Shown here: positions 51,247-60,410 of the stretch, in pieces
Position numbering within the stretch: the stretch's first letter is position 1
Layout of the letters: each line of letters opens with the position of its first letter
Source of the DNA: Pseudomonas putida
GTDB taxonomy: Bacteria > Pseudomonadota > Gammaproteobacteria > Pseudomonadales > Pseudomonadaceae
Reading direction: 5' to 3'
Length of the DNA: 64,000 nucleotides
Assembly (NCBI GenBank): GCA_029953615.1
Contig: CP124529.1
Location: forward strand, 1,302,001 to 1,366,000
Made by a program: the position numbers and the translations under genes
The notes under the pieces: generated by a model
Told to the model about the DNA's origin: nothing
Databases searched by the model: none
The model's input: the letters and a program-made list of their open reading frames with translations, nothing else

Positions 51247-51696
51247 ATGCCCAGCCCCGTCCTGATCGCTATCGACGCCTCCCCCGCCTCCACCGCCCTG
51301 CTCACCCTCGCCCGCCAATTCTGTCGCCCCGGCGAGCACGAACTGCACGTGCTGCTGGCCATCGACTCTACCTTCGCCGTCCACGACCAACCCGCGCCCT
51401 ATACCACGGAAGAACTGGAAGAATACCCCGCCGCCTGCGAAGAGCAGCACCAGGCCGACCAGGCCGTGGCCGAGGCTGTACGCACGTTGCAACAAGCCGG
51501 CTTCGCCAGCCAGGGCTGCATGGTCGCCGGGCAACCGGTCGAGGCGATCGTGGCCAAGGCGCAGGAGCTGAACTGCGAACTGATCATCATGGGCCACCGC
51601 CACCTGTCGCGGCTGGGGCGGATGCTGGACCCGTCGATCAGCGCGAAGGTGATCGACCGGGTGAAGGTACCGGTGTTGGTGGGGCCTGCTTGTTAG
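51247..51696 (+). CDS. Universal stress protein (UspA family)
   Basis: A 149-residue single-domain Usp. It has VLIAIDASPASTALL (about 5-19) and the nucleotide-binding end GHRHLSRLGRMLDPSISAKV (G-x2-G-x9-G-S/T-like; one Gly is replaced by H/R), then VKVPVLVG. ATP binding is therefore possible but not sure. AAGGA precedes ATG 51247. Its stop touches the 3' end of the Abi-like remnant on the other strand. Confidence 0.88.
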   Translation: MPSPVLIAIDASPASTALLTLARQFCRPGEHELHVLLAIDSTFAVHDQPAPYTTEELEEYPAACEEQHQADQAVAEAVRTLQQAGFASQGCMVAGQPVEAIVAKAQELNCELIIMGHRHLSRLGRMLDPSISAKVIDRVKVPVLVGPAC

Positions 51697-52007
51697 CAGT
51701 CATGGGCGGTGCCGCAAACCCAGTTTGACCATGCTTCGGGAAAACCATCATAACGGGTAAGCCAGGGCTTCAACTCCGGGCTTACCCAACCAATAACTTC
51801 CAGGCACAGCAGATGCCGTTGACGAATATCGGGGTCCAACCAGAGCAAGGCATCGTGGTGAGCTGCTCGATTGCGTAGATCCCGAATCAGGTTCAATACC
51901 TTTTACGCAGTAGCGGCAGCGGTTTTACGAGGGTTGATGGCGTATCGAGCAAGGCGAGGCTTGGAAAAAGCCTGCTCAAGAAATTGGCTCCAGTCCTGGT
52001 TTGTCAA
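51693..52007 (-). pseudogene. Remnant of an Abi-family (Abi_2-like) gene, internally deleted
   Basis: One frame of 105 codons runs from TTG 52007 (GGAAGG upstream) to the stop at 51693. Codon 35 is TAA (51903-51905). The first 34 codons read like the N-terminus of an Abi-like protein (FLEQAFSKPRLARYAINP). The part after the stop (LNLIRDLRNRAAHHDALLW, then VIGWVSPELKPWL) is the conserved C-terminal RN-x-A-x-HH block of that family. Full-length relatives have roughly 200 residues or more, so about half is missing from the middle. Abi proteins act in phage abortive infection; this copy cannot work. GC is lower than in the neighbours. Confidence 0.65.
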
Positions 52008-52105
52008 ACTCGTCCTTCCTGTATTAGCATTCGCGATGCAGCCCTATGCCGCCCTCTCCCAGAAGACCTGATGGTCATGCTGGTGATGACGCTAGGTACG
52101 TATCA

Positions 52106-52136
52106 ATGGCCCCGTCTACCGGGGCCATTTCTTTTC
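52106..52136 (+). terminator. Hairpin resembling an intrinsic terminator
   Basis: ATGGCCCCG-TCTAC-CGGGGCCAT is a perfect nine-pair stem followed by TTCTTTT on the plus strand. No clear plus-strand gene precedes it, so it may end a small RNA or be left over from lost DNA. Confidence 0.5.
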
Positions 52137-52266
52137 CGGCTCGCTAGCAATGCAAACTGCGTGCGACGAGAAAACGGCATTGTGCAACGCGGGCTACAGG
52201 TGTCTCATAACATCCGCTTCTTACCCTCGTGTAGTCCTTTTCCTAAACCCGTAAATTGGTCCAACC

Positions 52267-53127
52267 CTATCCCTCGCTCGGCTTCACCACCACCGTACAG
52301 GTAGTCCCCGCCGCCAGCAAAAACCCTTCCGGCACTTCATCGATATGAATGCGCACCGGCACCCGCTGCGCCAGGCGCACCCAGTTGAAGGTGGGGTTTA
52401 CGTCAGCAATCAGCTCGCGGCTCTGTGGGTTGTCGCGGTCGTAGATGCCGCGGGCGATGCTCTCCACATGGCCTTTGATGCGCTCGCCACTCATCATCTG
52501 CAGCTCGGCCGGGTCACCCACCTTCACATGCGGCAGCTTGGTCTCCTCGAAGAACCCGTATACCCAGAACGAGTTTTCGTCGACCACCGCCATTACCGCC
52601 TCACCGGTACGCGCATAGTCCCCCTTGTGGATGTTCAGGTTGGTCACGTAGCCGTCCACCGTGGCCACGATCTGGGTACGCTTGAGGTTCAGCTCGGCGG
52701 CAGCCAGTTCGGCAAGGGCCTGCTGGTAATCGGCCTGGGCCGAGTTGGCGATGTTGCTGGCGTCGTCGCGGTTTTCCTTGGAAATCACCAGGTTGTCCAT
52801 GTCGGCACGGCGCTTGGCATTGACCTTGCGCATTTCCCAGGTGGCCTTGCGCGATGCAACCTGCGCCTTGGCCTGATCAACCGCCAGTTGGTAGTGCTCG
52901 GGGTCGATCTGGATCAGCAAGTCGCCCTTTTTCACGCGCTGGTTGTCCTTGACCGGCACATCCACCACATAGCCAGGCACGTCGGCAGCGACGTTGATGA
53001 TGTCGGCACGCACACGGCCGTCGCGGGTCCATGGCGTGGTCATGTAATGCAGCCACAACTGGCGACCGATCACCACGGCAGCGGCCAGCACCAACAGGGT
53101 GGCGATCAGGCTGAAGAACTTTTTCAT
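52267..53127 (-). CDS. Periplasmic adaptor of an AaeA-type efflux pump (HlyD family)
   Basis: A 286-residue membrane fusion protein. A membrane anchor lies at about 4-24 (FFSLIATLLVLAAAVVIGRQ). WTRDGRVRADIINVAADVPG and DNQRVKKGDLLIQIDPEHY are typical of AaeA/EmrA relatives, and a coiled coil spans about 85-140. It is the last gene of the operon OMF-FUSC-DUF1656-HlyD and works with the FUSC protein. It starts 10 bases after the DUF1656 gene. Confidence 0.9.
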   Translation of the reverse strand: MKKFFSLIATLLVLAAAVVIGRQLWLHYMTTPWTRDGRVRADIINVAADVPGYVVDVPVKDNQRVKKGDLLIQIDPEHYQLAVDQAKAQVASRKATWEMRKVNAKRRADMDNLVISKENRDDASNIANSAQADYQQALAELAAAELNLKRTQIVATVDGYVTNLNIHKGDYARTGEAVMAVVDENSFWVYGFFEETKLPHVKVGDPAELQMMSGERIKGHVESIARGIYDRDNPQSRELIADVNPTFNWVRLAQRVPVRIHIDEVPEGFLLAAGTTCTVVVKPSEG

Positions 53128-53137
53128 CGAAGGATTC

Positions 53138-53353
53138 TCACCAGTAGAGCGACAGCGCCAGGGCGCCGAACAGGCAGACGAACAGGCTCAGACGCAACAG
53201 CGCCGGGTGCCAGAAGAAGCGATAGCCATCATGGCTGGCAATGAACCGGTCCAGCCCCCAGGCCAGGCCCAGGGCGAACAGGAACATCAAGGTCATGGTG
53301 GGCATGTACACGCCATGGAAAGCGATTTCTCGGGGCATGGTTTCACGGAGCAT
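53138..53353 (-). CDS. Small AaeX-like inner membrane protein (DUF1656)
   Basis: A 71-residue protein with two membrane helices (about 18-35, MTLMFLFALGLAWGLDRF, and 52-70, LLRLSLFVCLFGALALSLYW). DUF1656/AaeX proteins accompany FUSC-type pumps; their role is unknown. ATG 53353 overlaps the end of the FUSC gene by 11 bases and has AAAGGA seven bases upstream, which is better than the internal ATG 53338 (MPREIAFHG). Confidence 0.88.
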   Translation of the reverse strand: MLRETMPREIAFHGVYMPTMTLMFLFALGLAWGLDRFIASHDGYRFFWHPALLRLSLFVCLFGALALSLYW

Positions 53354-55520
53354 CGTGCAGTCCTTTCGCCGGCGCCAACGGCGACTGTGGGTCGAGCAGG
53401 GAAGAACGGATGAAGTGCAGGTAGCTTTGTGCGCGGCGCAGCACCGACGTGTCGAAGTGCCGGGCAAAGGGCTCGTCGGTGGCCTGCACGCGGGCGATGG
53501 CATGGTCCACGGCCACCAACGCGCGTTCGTGGTTGCTGGCGCTGGGTTGCAGGAACAGCCGGGCCAGGGCACGGCCCATCACGCGGATCGCCTGGCGCCA
53601 GGGCTGCGATTCGGCGTAGGCCGGGTGCACCGGCGCACGGGCCTGCTCCTTGCGCAGCTCGATGATGGCGTGGCCGATTTCCAGCACGGTGAACATCCAG
53701 CCCATCAACTGGCTCTGCACCTGCGGCTTGCCGGCTGCCAGGCCATAGGCCTGGTGCAGCAGGTCGCGGGTGCGGCTTTCGAAGGCCGTGCCGATGCCGC
53801 GCAGGCGGCCGCTGATGGCGAACAGCACCTGCTCGCGCAGTTCCTGCTCCAGGCGGCTCCACAGCCAGCGGCTGTTGGGCGGCAGGATGATCGCCCCGGC
53901 AGCGGCGCAAACGAACATGCCGATGACCATGCCGATGTAGTCGTTGATGAAGGTGTACGGGTCATACACGGTGAGGTTGTTCGGCACCGAACCGATGGCA
54001 AAGAACACCAGCAGGCCGATACCGTAGCCGGCATAGGCCGGCCGTGACGAAAGGAACGCGCCCAGCACGAACACTGGCGCCAGGACCATGCACAGCAGCG
54101 GGAATCCGTCGATCCAGGGGAACACGAAGAAGGTTTCGAAGAAGCCGACGAAGGCACCGATCGCTGTACCGCAGGCCATCTGGAACGACATGCGCTTGGG
54201 GTTCGGCGAGGCCGCCGAGAGGCCCACGGTGACGGTAGCGATCAAGGTCATCATGGCGCCGCTGGGCCAGTCGCTGAGCAGCCAGTAGCTGCCCAGCAGC
54301 AACAGCACCACCGAGGCACGCACACCGGCAGCAAGCGATACCAGCCAGCTGGTCTGCGCCACGTAGGGCTCATCCCACTGCTCGCGTTCGTGCCGGTGTG
54401 CGGCCAGCGAGGCGTGGGTCTCGGCGTAGCTGTACATTTCGTCAACGAAGCGGTAGAGCAGCTCGAAGGCGGTGTGGAAGTCGAGCAGGTCGGATTCGCT
54501 CGGCCCGGTCGCCAGGTACTCGGCGCGCAGGCCGCGCACCTGGGCCTGCAGGCCTTCCTTGTAGGCGGCCAGCTCCAGGGTCAGGCGCAGTGCATCGGCG
54601 TCGGTCAGTGCCCGGCCCACGTAGGGTTGCAGCAGTTCCACCAGGGTGTTCAGGCCCGGCTCGATGGCGCCGACGATCTGCAGCGGGCCGCGGGCGCGCA
54701 GGCGCTCCAGCAAACGGTGCAGGGCATTGAACCGCGTGGTGATGGCCATGAACTCGCTGTTCATGCGCACCAGGCGGCCAGAGCGCCGGCGCATGTGCGG
54801 GTCTTCGAAGGCGGTGACGTTGCGCAGGCTTTCCAGGCCCACTGCTTCAGCGACGAAGCGCACGTTGCTGCTCTCGAAACGGTCGCGCTGGCTGTCGCCA
54901 CGCAGGGCCTCGACTACCACCCCGGCGAACACGCCAAAGCGCTGGTACAGGGCGTTGCGCATGGCGGCACTGGCCGACTGCGGCAGGATCGCGGCGCTGA
55001 CGAAGGTCGACACCAGAATGCCCAAGGCGATTTCCAGCACCCGCCATACCGCCGCCATGAATGCCTGGTCGGGGTGCTGCAGCACCGGCAGGCCGATCAT
55101 CGCTGCGGTGTAGCCGGCCAGCACGAAGCCATAGGCGCGGAAGGTGCGGTAGCGCATGGCACCGGCCGAGCACAGGCCGACCCACAGGGCCAGGCTGGGC
55201 AGGAACAGCTCGGTGTTCTGCGGGAAGATGGCGATCAGCGCCACCATCATCGCCGAGCCGGCCAGGGTGCCGAGCACGCGGTAGAAGCTCTTGGCGAACA
55301 CATGCCCGCTTTGCGGCTGCATGACGATGAACACGGTGATCATCGCCGTGCGCGGTTGCGGCAGTTCCAGACGCATGGCCAGCCACAGGGTGATGAACGC
55401 AGCGGCCAGCACCTTGAAGATGTACACCCAGGTCACCCCGTCGGTGCGCGCCCAGGCAAAGAAGCCGCGGCGCCATTCCAGGCTCTGCAGCCAGCGCACG
55501 GGCAAACTGGAAGTGCTCAT
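53343..55520 (-). CDS. FUSC-family aromatic-acid efflux transporter (AaeB-like)
   Basis: A 725-residue inner-membrane protein with two sets of about five or six membrane helices (about 35-190 and 390-540). Each is followed by a cytosolic helical region. AAAFITLWLAMRLELPQPRT and IFVMQPQSGHVFAKSFYR at the start match AaeB/YccS proteins. E. coli AaeB exports p-hydroxybenzoate and related acids. The gene overlaps the outer-membrane gene upstream by four bases and the DUF1656 gene by 11. Confidence 0.9.
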   Translation of the reverse strand: MSTSSLPVRWLQSLEWRRGFFAWARTDGVTWVYIFKVLAAAFITLWLAMRLELPQPRTAMITVFIVMQPQSGHVFAKSFYRVLGTLAGSAMMVALIAIFPQNTELFLPSLALWVGLCSAGAMRYRTFRAYGFVLAGYTAAMIGLPVLQHPDQAFMAAVWRVLEIALGILVSTFVSAAILPQSASAAMRNALYQRFGVFAGVVVEALRGDSQRDRFESSNVRFVAEAVGLESLRNVTAFEDPHMRRRSGRLVRMNSEFMAITTRFNALHRLLERLRARGPLQIVGAIEPGLNTLVELLQPYVGRALTDADALRLTLELAAYKEGLQAQVRGLRAEYLATGPSESDLLDFHTAFELLYRFVDEMYSYAETHASLAAHRHEREQWDEPYVAQTSWLVSLAAGVRASVVLLLLGSYWLLSDWPSGAMMTLIATVTVGLSAASPNPKRMSFQMACGTAIGAFVGFFETFFVFPWIDGFPLLCMVLAPVFVLGAFLSSRPAYAGYGIGLLVFFAIGSVPNNLTVYDPYTFINDYIGMVIGMFVCAAAGAIILPPNSRWLWSRLEQELREQVLFAISGRLRGIGTAFESRTRDLLHQAYGLAAGKPQVQSQLMGWMFTVLEIGHAIIELRKEQARAPVHPAYAESQPWRQAIRVMGRALARLFLQPSASNHERALVAVDHAIARVQATDEPFARHFDTSVLRRAQSYLHFIRSSLLDPQSPLAPAKGLHDAP

Positions 55521-57046
55521 TCGGCGTTATCCGGCTTCTTGTCGAAAACGGCCAGCGTGGCCGGGGTTTTCGGTGCGGCCTGGCGCTCCTCTGTCGGCAC
55601 GTCCTGACCCGCCTGCAAGCCGCCGCCCAGGGCGGTGACCAGCTCGGCATGGGCGATCAGGCGGGCGGCCTGCACCTGCTGCTGCACCTGCTGCTGGCGG
55701 AACAGCAAGGTCTGCGCGTTGAGCACGTTGAGGTAGTCGGTAAGGCCACGCTGAAAAGCGACCATGGCGATGTCGTAGGTTTTCTGCGCGGCCGCGACCG
55801 ACTCAGCGGCGAAGTGCGACTGCTCCTTCATCGACTCACGGCGGATCAGCTGGTCGGAGATGTTCTTCAGCGCACCGACCACAGTCTGGTTGTAGCGCGC
55901 CACGGCCACGTCATAGCCCGCCGAGGCCACGCCCAGCTGCGAGCGCAGGCGGCCACCGTCGAAGATCGGCAGGCTGATGGCCGGGCCGACGTTGTAGTTG
56001 AACTTGCGCCCGGTGAGGAACTCCAGCGGGCCGCCGCCGGTTGCCATGAAACCAAGGCTGCCGACCAGGTCGACGTTGGGGAAGAAGCCGGCATGGGCGA
56101 CATCGATGCCCCGCGCCTGGGCAGCTACCTGCCAACGGCTGGCAACCACGTCGGGACGCTGGCCGACCAGTTCGGCCGGCAGGTTCGACGGCAGTTTCAG
56201 TGGCGCGGCCAGGGCCAGGCTCGGGCGCTGCAACTGCGCGCCCTCCCCCGGGCCCTTGCCGGCCAGGGCGGCCAGCTGGTTGCGGGCCAGGGCAATTTCT
56301 TCGTCGAGGCTGTCGAGCTGGCGGTGGGTTTCCGGCAGCGGCGCTTCGGCCTGGCTGACTTCGAAGTGGGTGCCGATACCGGCATCCAGACGGCGTTTGG
56401 CCAGGGCCAGGATCTGCTCCTGCTGTTCCAGCTCGGCCTTGACGATATCGCGCTGGGCGAAGTGCAGGCTCAGCTGGATGTAGGCGCGCACCACGTTGTT
56501 CTGCAACTCCAGCTGCGCCTGGCGGGCTTCGGCCACGCTCATGTGCGCCTGGTCCACAGCCTGCTCACTGGCGTTGCGGTCACGGCCCCACAGGTCGAGG
56601 GCGTAGCTGAAACCGATGGCGGCGTTGTTGTCCCAGGTGTTGGCACCGGACAGCGCGCCGGGGCCGTAGAACTGGTCTTCAGGCCAGTTGTGGCGTTTGA
56701 GCGAGGCCTGGCCGTTGGCCTGGAGCTTTTCCGCCGACTCGACCACGCCGGCCATGGCCTTGGCTTCGCGTACCCGCGCCGCAGCCATGGCCAGGCTCGG
56801 GCTGCCGGCCACGGCCAGGGCAACCCAGCGGTCCAGCTGTGGGTCGCCATAGGCGTGCCACCACTGCTGGTCGGGCCAGTGGGCGTCGGTCGCGGCTTCG
56901 CGTATGGCCGCGTCGGTGGTCAGGGTATTGGCTTGCAGCGTCTTGCTTTGCGGGGCAATGCCCCAGGTTCCGATACAGCCGCTCAGGGCGAGGGCAAGGG
57001 CACAGGCACTGAACGCATTGAGCGTTCTGATGATGCGACGCGGCAC
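55517..57046 (-). CDS. Outer-membrane efflux lipoprotein (NodT family)
   Basis: A 509-residue TolC-type lipoprotein. Signal and lipobox end at ALSGC (Cys24). WWHAYGDPQLDRWVALAVAG and ELVGQRPDVVASRWQVAAQA are NodT/FusA-type markers. It is the first gene of the FUSC operon and gives the pump its outer-membrane duct, which E. coli aaeXAB takes from TolC. The start is GTG 57046 with GGGA ten bases upstream; no ATG is available. Divergent from the LysR gene at 57238. Confidence 0.9.
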   Translation of the reverse strand: MPRRIIRTLNAFSACALALALSGCIGTWGIAPQSKTLQANTLTTDAAIREAATDAHWPDQQWWHAYGDPQLDRWVALAVAGSPSLAMAAARVREAKAMAGVVESAEKLQANGQASLKRHNWPEDQFYGPGALSGANTWDNNAAIGFSYALDLWGRDRNASEQAVDQAHMSVAEARQAQLELQNNVVRAYIQLSLHFAQRDIVKAELEQQEQILALAKRRLDAGIGTHFEVSQAEAPLPETHRQLDSLDEEIALARNQLAALAGKGPGEGAQLQRPSLALAAPLKLPSNLPAELVGQRPDVVASRWQVAAQARGIDVAHAGFFPNVDLVGSLGFMATGGGPLEFLTGRKFNYNVGPAISLPIFDGGRLRSQLGVASAGYDVAVARYNQTVVGALKNISDQLIRRESMKEQSHFAAESVAAAQKTYDIAMVAFQRGLTDYLNVLNAQTLLFRQQQVQQQVQAARLIAHAELVTALGGGLQAGQDVPTEERQAAPKTPATLAVFDKKPDNAE

Positions 57047-57237
57047 AGCTGCGATTTCCCGAGGAAGAGGTGAAGAGGCTGGGCAATTCTAGGGGGCGGC
57101 AGCACTGGCGATAAGCGTGGATTCCTGCGAATCTTTGTTACCAAAACAGCGATAATCCGCCTTTGGTCGAAGGCAACTTTTCATCTCTTTTGCGTTACTT
57201 CGTGACACAATTTTGTCCTCTACATCGAGAGTGACCC

Positions 57238-58185
57238 ATGGACACCCTGCAAAACATGCGTGCTTTCAGTTGCGTAGCCCAACTCGGCAGCTTTACCGCT
57301 GCCGCCGGGCAACTGGATACAACCACCGCGAACGTGTCGCGGGCGGTCTCCAACCTGGAAGCCCATCTGCAAACAAGGCTGCTCAACCGTACCACCCGCC
57401 GCATTGCGCTGACCGAAGCCGGCAAGCGCTACCTGATGCGTTGCGAACAGATTCTTACCTATGTCGAAGAAGCCGAGGCCGAGGCCAGCGACGCCCATGC
57501 CCGCCCGGCCGGGATGTTGAAGGTGCATTCGATGACCGGGGTTGGCCAGCATTTCGTGGTCGATGCCATCGCCCGCTACCGCGAATCGCACCCGGACGTG
57601 ACCTTCGACCTGACCATGGCCAACCGCGTACCCGACCTGCTCGACGAGGGCTATGATGTGTCCATCGTGCTGGCCACCGAACTGCCCGACTCGGGGTTCG
57701 TGTCGCAGCGCCTGGGCATTACCTACAGCATCGTCTGCGCTTCGCCTGCCTATATCGCCCGGCATGGCGTGGCGCACAAGCCAGCCGACCTGCTCAAGCA
57801 CGCCTGCCTGCGCATGGTCAGCCCGGTGATCCCGTTGGAGAAATGGCTGTTCGACGGGCCGGAAGGCCAGGAAATGGTCAACATCACCAGCTCGCCGTTC
57901 ATGGTCAATACTGCCGACGCGATGAAGACCGCGATCCGCAGCGGCATGGGCGTAGGCGTGCTGCCAATCTATTCGGCCATCGAGGGCCTGCGCGATGGCA
58001 GCCTGGTGCGGGTACTGCCCGAGTACCGCCTGCAGGAACTGAACCTGTACGCCATCTACCCGTCGCGGCAGTACCTGGATGCCAAGATCAAGACCTGGGT
58101 CGAGTACCTTCGCAACTCGCTGCCGGAGATTCTGGCAGCCCATGAGGCGGACCTGAAAACCCATCAGGTGATGATCGCCAACTAA
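57238..58185 (+). CDS. LysR-family regulator divergent from the FUSC efflux operon
   Basis: A 315-residue LysR protein. The helix-turn-helix reads MRAFSCVAQLGSFTAAAGQL (about 7-26), then VSRAVSNLEAHLQTRLLNRT. The effector domain is about 90-300. By analogy with AaeR, which is divergent from aaeXAB and senses aromatic acids, this protein probably regulates the 57046-52267 operon. The 191-base spacer holds short AT-rich stretches, but I could not fix a T-N11-A site. ATG 57238 has GAGAG upstream. Confidence 0.88.
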   Translation: MDTLQNMRAFSCVAQLGSFTAAAGQLDTTTANVSRAVSNLEAHLQTRLLNRTTRRIALTEAGKRYLMRCEQILTYVEEAEAEASDAHARPAGMLKVHSMTGVGQHFVVDAIARYRESHPDVTFDLTMANRVPDLLDEGYDVSIVLATELPDSGFVSQRLGITYSIVCASPAYIARHGVAHKPADLLKHACLRMVSPVIPLEKWLFDGPEGQEMVNITSSPFMVNTADAMKTAIRSGMGVGVLPIYSAIEGLRDGSLVRVLPEYRLQELNLYAIYPSRQYLDAKIKTWVEYLRNSLPEILAAHEADLKTHQVMIAN

Positions 58186-58235
58186 AAAGCTGCTGCATTG
58201 CGGGGTCGGACAATGGTAGGTTGCTAACCATTGTC

Positions 58236-58330
58236 AGGCCATTCGCGGGCACGCCCGCTCCCACAGGTAATGCGCAGGCCTTCAATCTGTGCGGTACCTG
58301 TGGGAGCGGGCGTGCCCGCGAAGAAGCCCC
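58236..58330. repeat. REP inverted pair, family A
   Basis: Facing GAGCGGGCGTGCCCGCGAA units between the LysR gene and the ghrB-type gene. The ribosome site of the latter begins just outside it. Confidence 0.85.
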
Positions 58331-58362
58331 CACCGTCCCACGCCTTGCAGAGAAGTTGCCCG

Positions 58363-59337
58363 ATGAAAAAGACCGTCCTGGCCTTCAGCCGTATCACCCC
58401 GGCCATGGCCGAACGCCTGCAGCAAGACTTCAACGTGATCGTGCCGAACCCAAAACTCGGCGACCTCAATGCCCAGTTCAACGAAGCCCTGCCCGAAGCC
58501 CATGGCCTGATCGGCGTTGGCCGCAAGCTCGGCCGGGCGCAGCTTGAAGGCGCGGCCAGGCTTGAGGTGGTGTCCAGCGTGTCGGTCGGCTACGACAACT
58601 ATGACCTGGACTACTTCAACGAACGCGGCATCGCCCTGACCAACACCCCCGACGTACTGACCGAAAGCACCGCCGACCTGGGCTTTTCGCTGATCATGGG
58701 CTGCGCCCGCCGCACCGCCGAACTGGATGCCTGGACCAAGGCCGGCAACTGGCAGGCCACCGTAGGCCCGGCCCACTTCGGCAGCGATGTGCACGGCAAA
58801 ACCTTGGGCATCGTCGGCATGGGCAACATCGGTGCCGCCATTGCCCGTCGCGGCCGGTTCGGTTTCAACATGCAGGTCATCTATGCCGGCAACAGCCGCA
58901 AGACGGCGCTGGAGCAAGAGCTGGGCGCGCAATTCCGCAGCCTGGAGCAACTGCTGGCTGAGGCCGATTTCGTCTGCATCGTGGTGCCGTTGTCCGATGC
59001 CACCCGCAAGCTGATCGGTGCGCGCGAGTTGCAACTGATGAAGCCGAGCGCATTCCTGATCAACATCGCCCGCGGGCCGGTGGTGGACGAGGCTGCCCTG
59101 ATCGAAGCACTGCAGAACGGCACCATTCGCGGTGCGGGCCTGGATGTGTACGAGAAAGAGCCGCTGAGCGATTCGCCGCTGTTCAAGCTGCCCAATGCAC
59201 TGACCTTGCCGCACGTTGGCTCGGCCACTGCCGAAACCCGCGAGGCCATGGCCAACCGGGCGATTGACAACCTGCGTGCAGCGCTACTGGGTGAGCGGCC
59301 GCGGGACCTGGTGAACCCTCAAGTGTGGAAGGGCTGA
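58363..59337 (+). CDS. ghrB: 2-hydroxyacid dehydrogenase, GhrB/2-ketoaldonate reductase type
   Basis: A 324-residue NAD(P)H-dependent reductase. It has GMGNIGAAIARRGRFGFN (cofactor site, about 152-169), NIARGPVVDE with the substrate-binding Arg (about 234), VYEKEPLSDSPL with the catalytic Glu, and LPHVGSAT with the His (about 285). Family members reduce glyoxylate, hydroxypyruvate or 2-ketogluconate. The name ghrB covers this range, and 2-ketogluconate reductase is equally possible. ATG 58363 has AGAGAAG upstream; the frame is open further left only because it runs through the REP. Confidence 0.85.
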   Translation: MKKTVLAFSRITPAMAERLQQDFNVIVPNPKLGDLNAQFNEALPEAHGLIGVGRKLGRAQLEGAARLEVVSSVSVGYDNYDLDYFNERGIALTNTPDVLTESTADLGFSLIMGCARRTAELDAWTKAGNWQATVGPAHFGSDVHGKTLGIVGMGNIGAAIARRGRFGFNMQVIYAGNSRKTALEQELGAQFRSLEQLLAEADFVCIVVPLSDATRKLIGARELQLMKPSAFLINIARGPVVDEAALIEALQNGTIRGAGLDVYEKEPLSDSPLFKLPNALTLPHVGSATAETREAMANRAIDNLRAALLGERPRDLVNPQVWKG

Positions 59338-59356
59338 TAGCCCCCTGCTGCCTGCC

Positions 59357-59460
59357 CTGGCCCTTTCCCGGGCTCGCCCGCTCCCACAGGTACACCACCG
59401 CCCTGAAGGCCTGTGCAGTACTTGTGGGAGCGGGCGAGCCCGCGAAAGGGCCGGCACAGG
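59357..59460. repeat. REP inverted pair, family A
   Basis: Facing GGGCTCGCCC/GGGCGAGCCC units between the convergent ghrB-type and EamA genes. Confidence 0.85.
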
Positions 59461-59471
59461 CAACCCATCAC

Positions 59472-60374
59472 CTATTTGGCCACCACAACACCCTCAGCCA
59501 CCCTGGCCTTGGGCTTGCGAAACACCAGCACATTCCCCGCCATCACCGCCACCAGCCCCAACAAGGCCGGTGCCGTCCACTGGTACCCCTCGGCCACCGC
59601 CGACACATTCAGCGCCACCAAGGGGAACAGCACCGTGCAATACGCTGCCCGCTCCGGCCCCATGCGCCCGACCAGGGTCAGGTAGGCGGTAAAGGCGATC
59701 ACCGAGCCCGGCACCACCAGGTACAGCAACGAGCCGATATACCTTACATTCCATTCCATGCTGAACGGCACGCCGCTTACCACGCAGAACACCGCCAGCA
59801 TCACCGCTCCGTAAACCATGCCCCAGGCATTGGTGGTCATGGGTTTGAGCCCGGCCTTCTGCTGCATGCTCGACAGCATGTTGCCGGCCGAGAAGCACAG
59901 CGTGCCGAGCAGGGCCAGGCCAAGGCCGTATAGGGTTTCGCGGCTGGCAGCGTGGTGGGACAGCTCCGGCCAGAACAGCAGCCCCAGGCCAAGTAGCCCC
60001 AAGGCGCCGCCGCCGAGCACATTGCTGGCGATCTTCTGGCCGAAGAAGATCCGCGCGTTGAGCGCGTTCCACAGGGTAGCGGTGGAGAACACCACGGCGA
60101 TAAGGCCGCTGGCGATCCACTGGCTGGCGCTGAGAAAGCAGATGAAGTTGACGCAGAACAGGCACAGGCCCTGGGCCAGGCAGATCTGGTGGCCGCGCCG
60201 GTTCATTGGCTGCAGGCGGCGGGTAAGCAGCAGGAAGGCGAACAGGATCAGGCCGGCCAGGGCAAAGCGGTAGACGATCGAGACCGGAATGGCGACCACG
60301 CCCAGCTGGAGTTTCAGGGCGATCCAGGTGGTGCCCCAGATCAGGACAGTGAGCAGGTAGAGCGACAGGTTCAT
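59472..60374 (-). CDS. EamA/DMT-family transporter
   Basis: A 300-residue inner-membrane protein with ten membrane helices in two repeats. It opens MNLSLYLLTVLIWGTTWIAL, the usual EamA start, and VFSTATLWNALNARIFFGQK lies in the first repeat. Members export amino acids or metabolites. Substrate unknown. It is divergent from the AraC-type gene across a REP pair. Confidence 0.88.
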   Translation of the reverse strand: MNLSLYLLTVLIWGTTWIALKLQLGVVAIPVSIVYRFALAGLILFAFLLLTRRLQPMNRRGHQICLAQGLCLFCVNFICFLSASQWIASGLIAVVFSTATLWNALNARIFFGQKIASNVLGGGALGLLGLGLLFWPELSHHAASRETLYGLGLALLGTLCFSAGNMLSSMQQKAGLKPMTTNAWGMVYGAVMLAVFCVVSGVPFSMEWNVRYIGSLLYLVVPGSVIAFTAYLTLVGRMGPERAAYCTVLFPLVALNVSAVAEGYQWTAPALLGLVAVMAGNVLVFRKPKARVAEGVVVAK

Positions 60375-60410
60375 GGCGGCGGTTCCTTGGGCCTTTCAAG
60401 ATCGGTGCTC

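Noticed and set aside
51897..52074. A plus-strand frame of 66 codons at 51871-52071
   Set aside because: It lies antisense to the Abi-like remnant and has no ribosome site or similarity.
58231..58362. N-terminal extension of the ghrB-type protein
   Set aside because: The frame is open only because it passes through the REP. The ATG at 58363 has its own ribosome site and the normal family start, unlike the case in algK.
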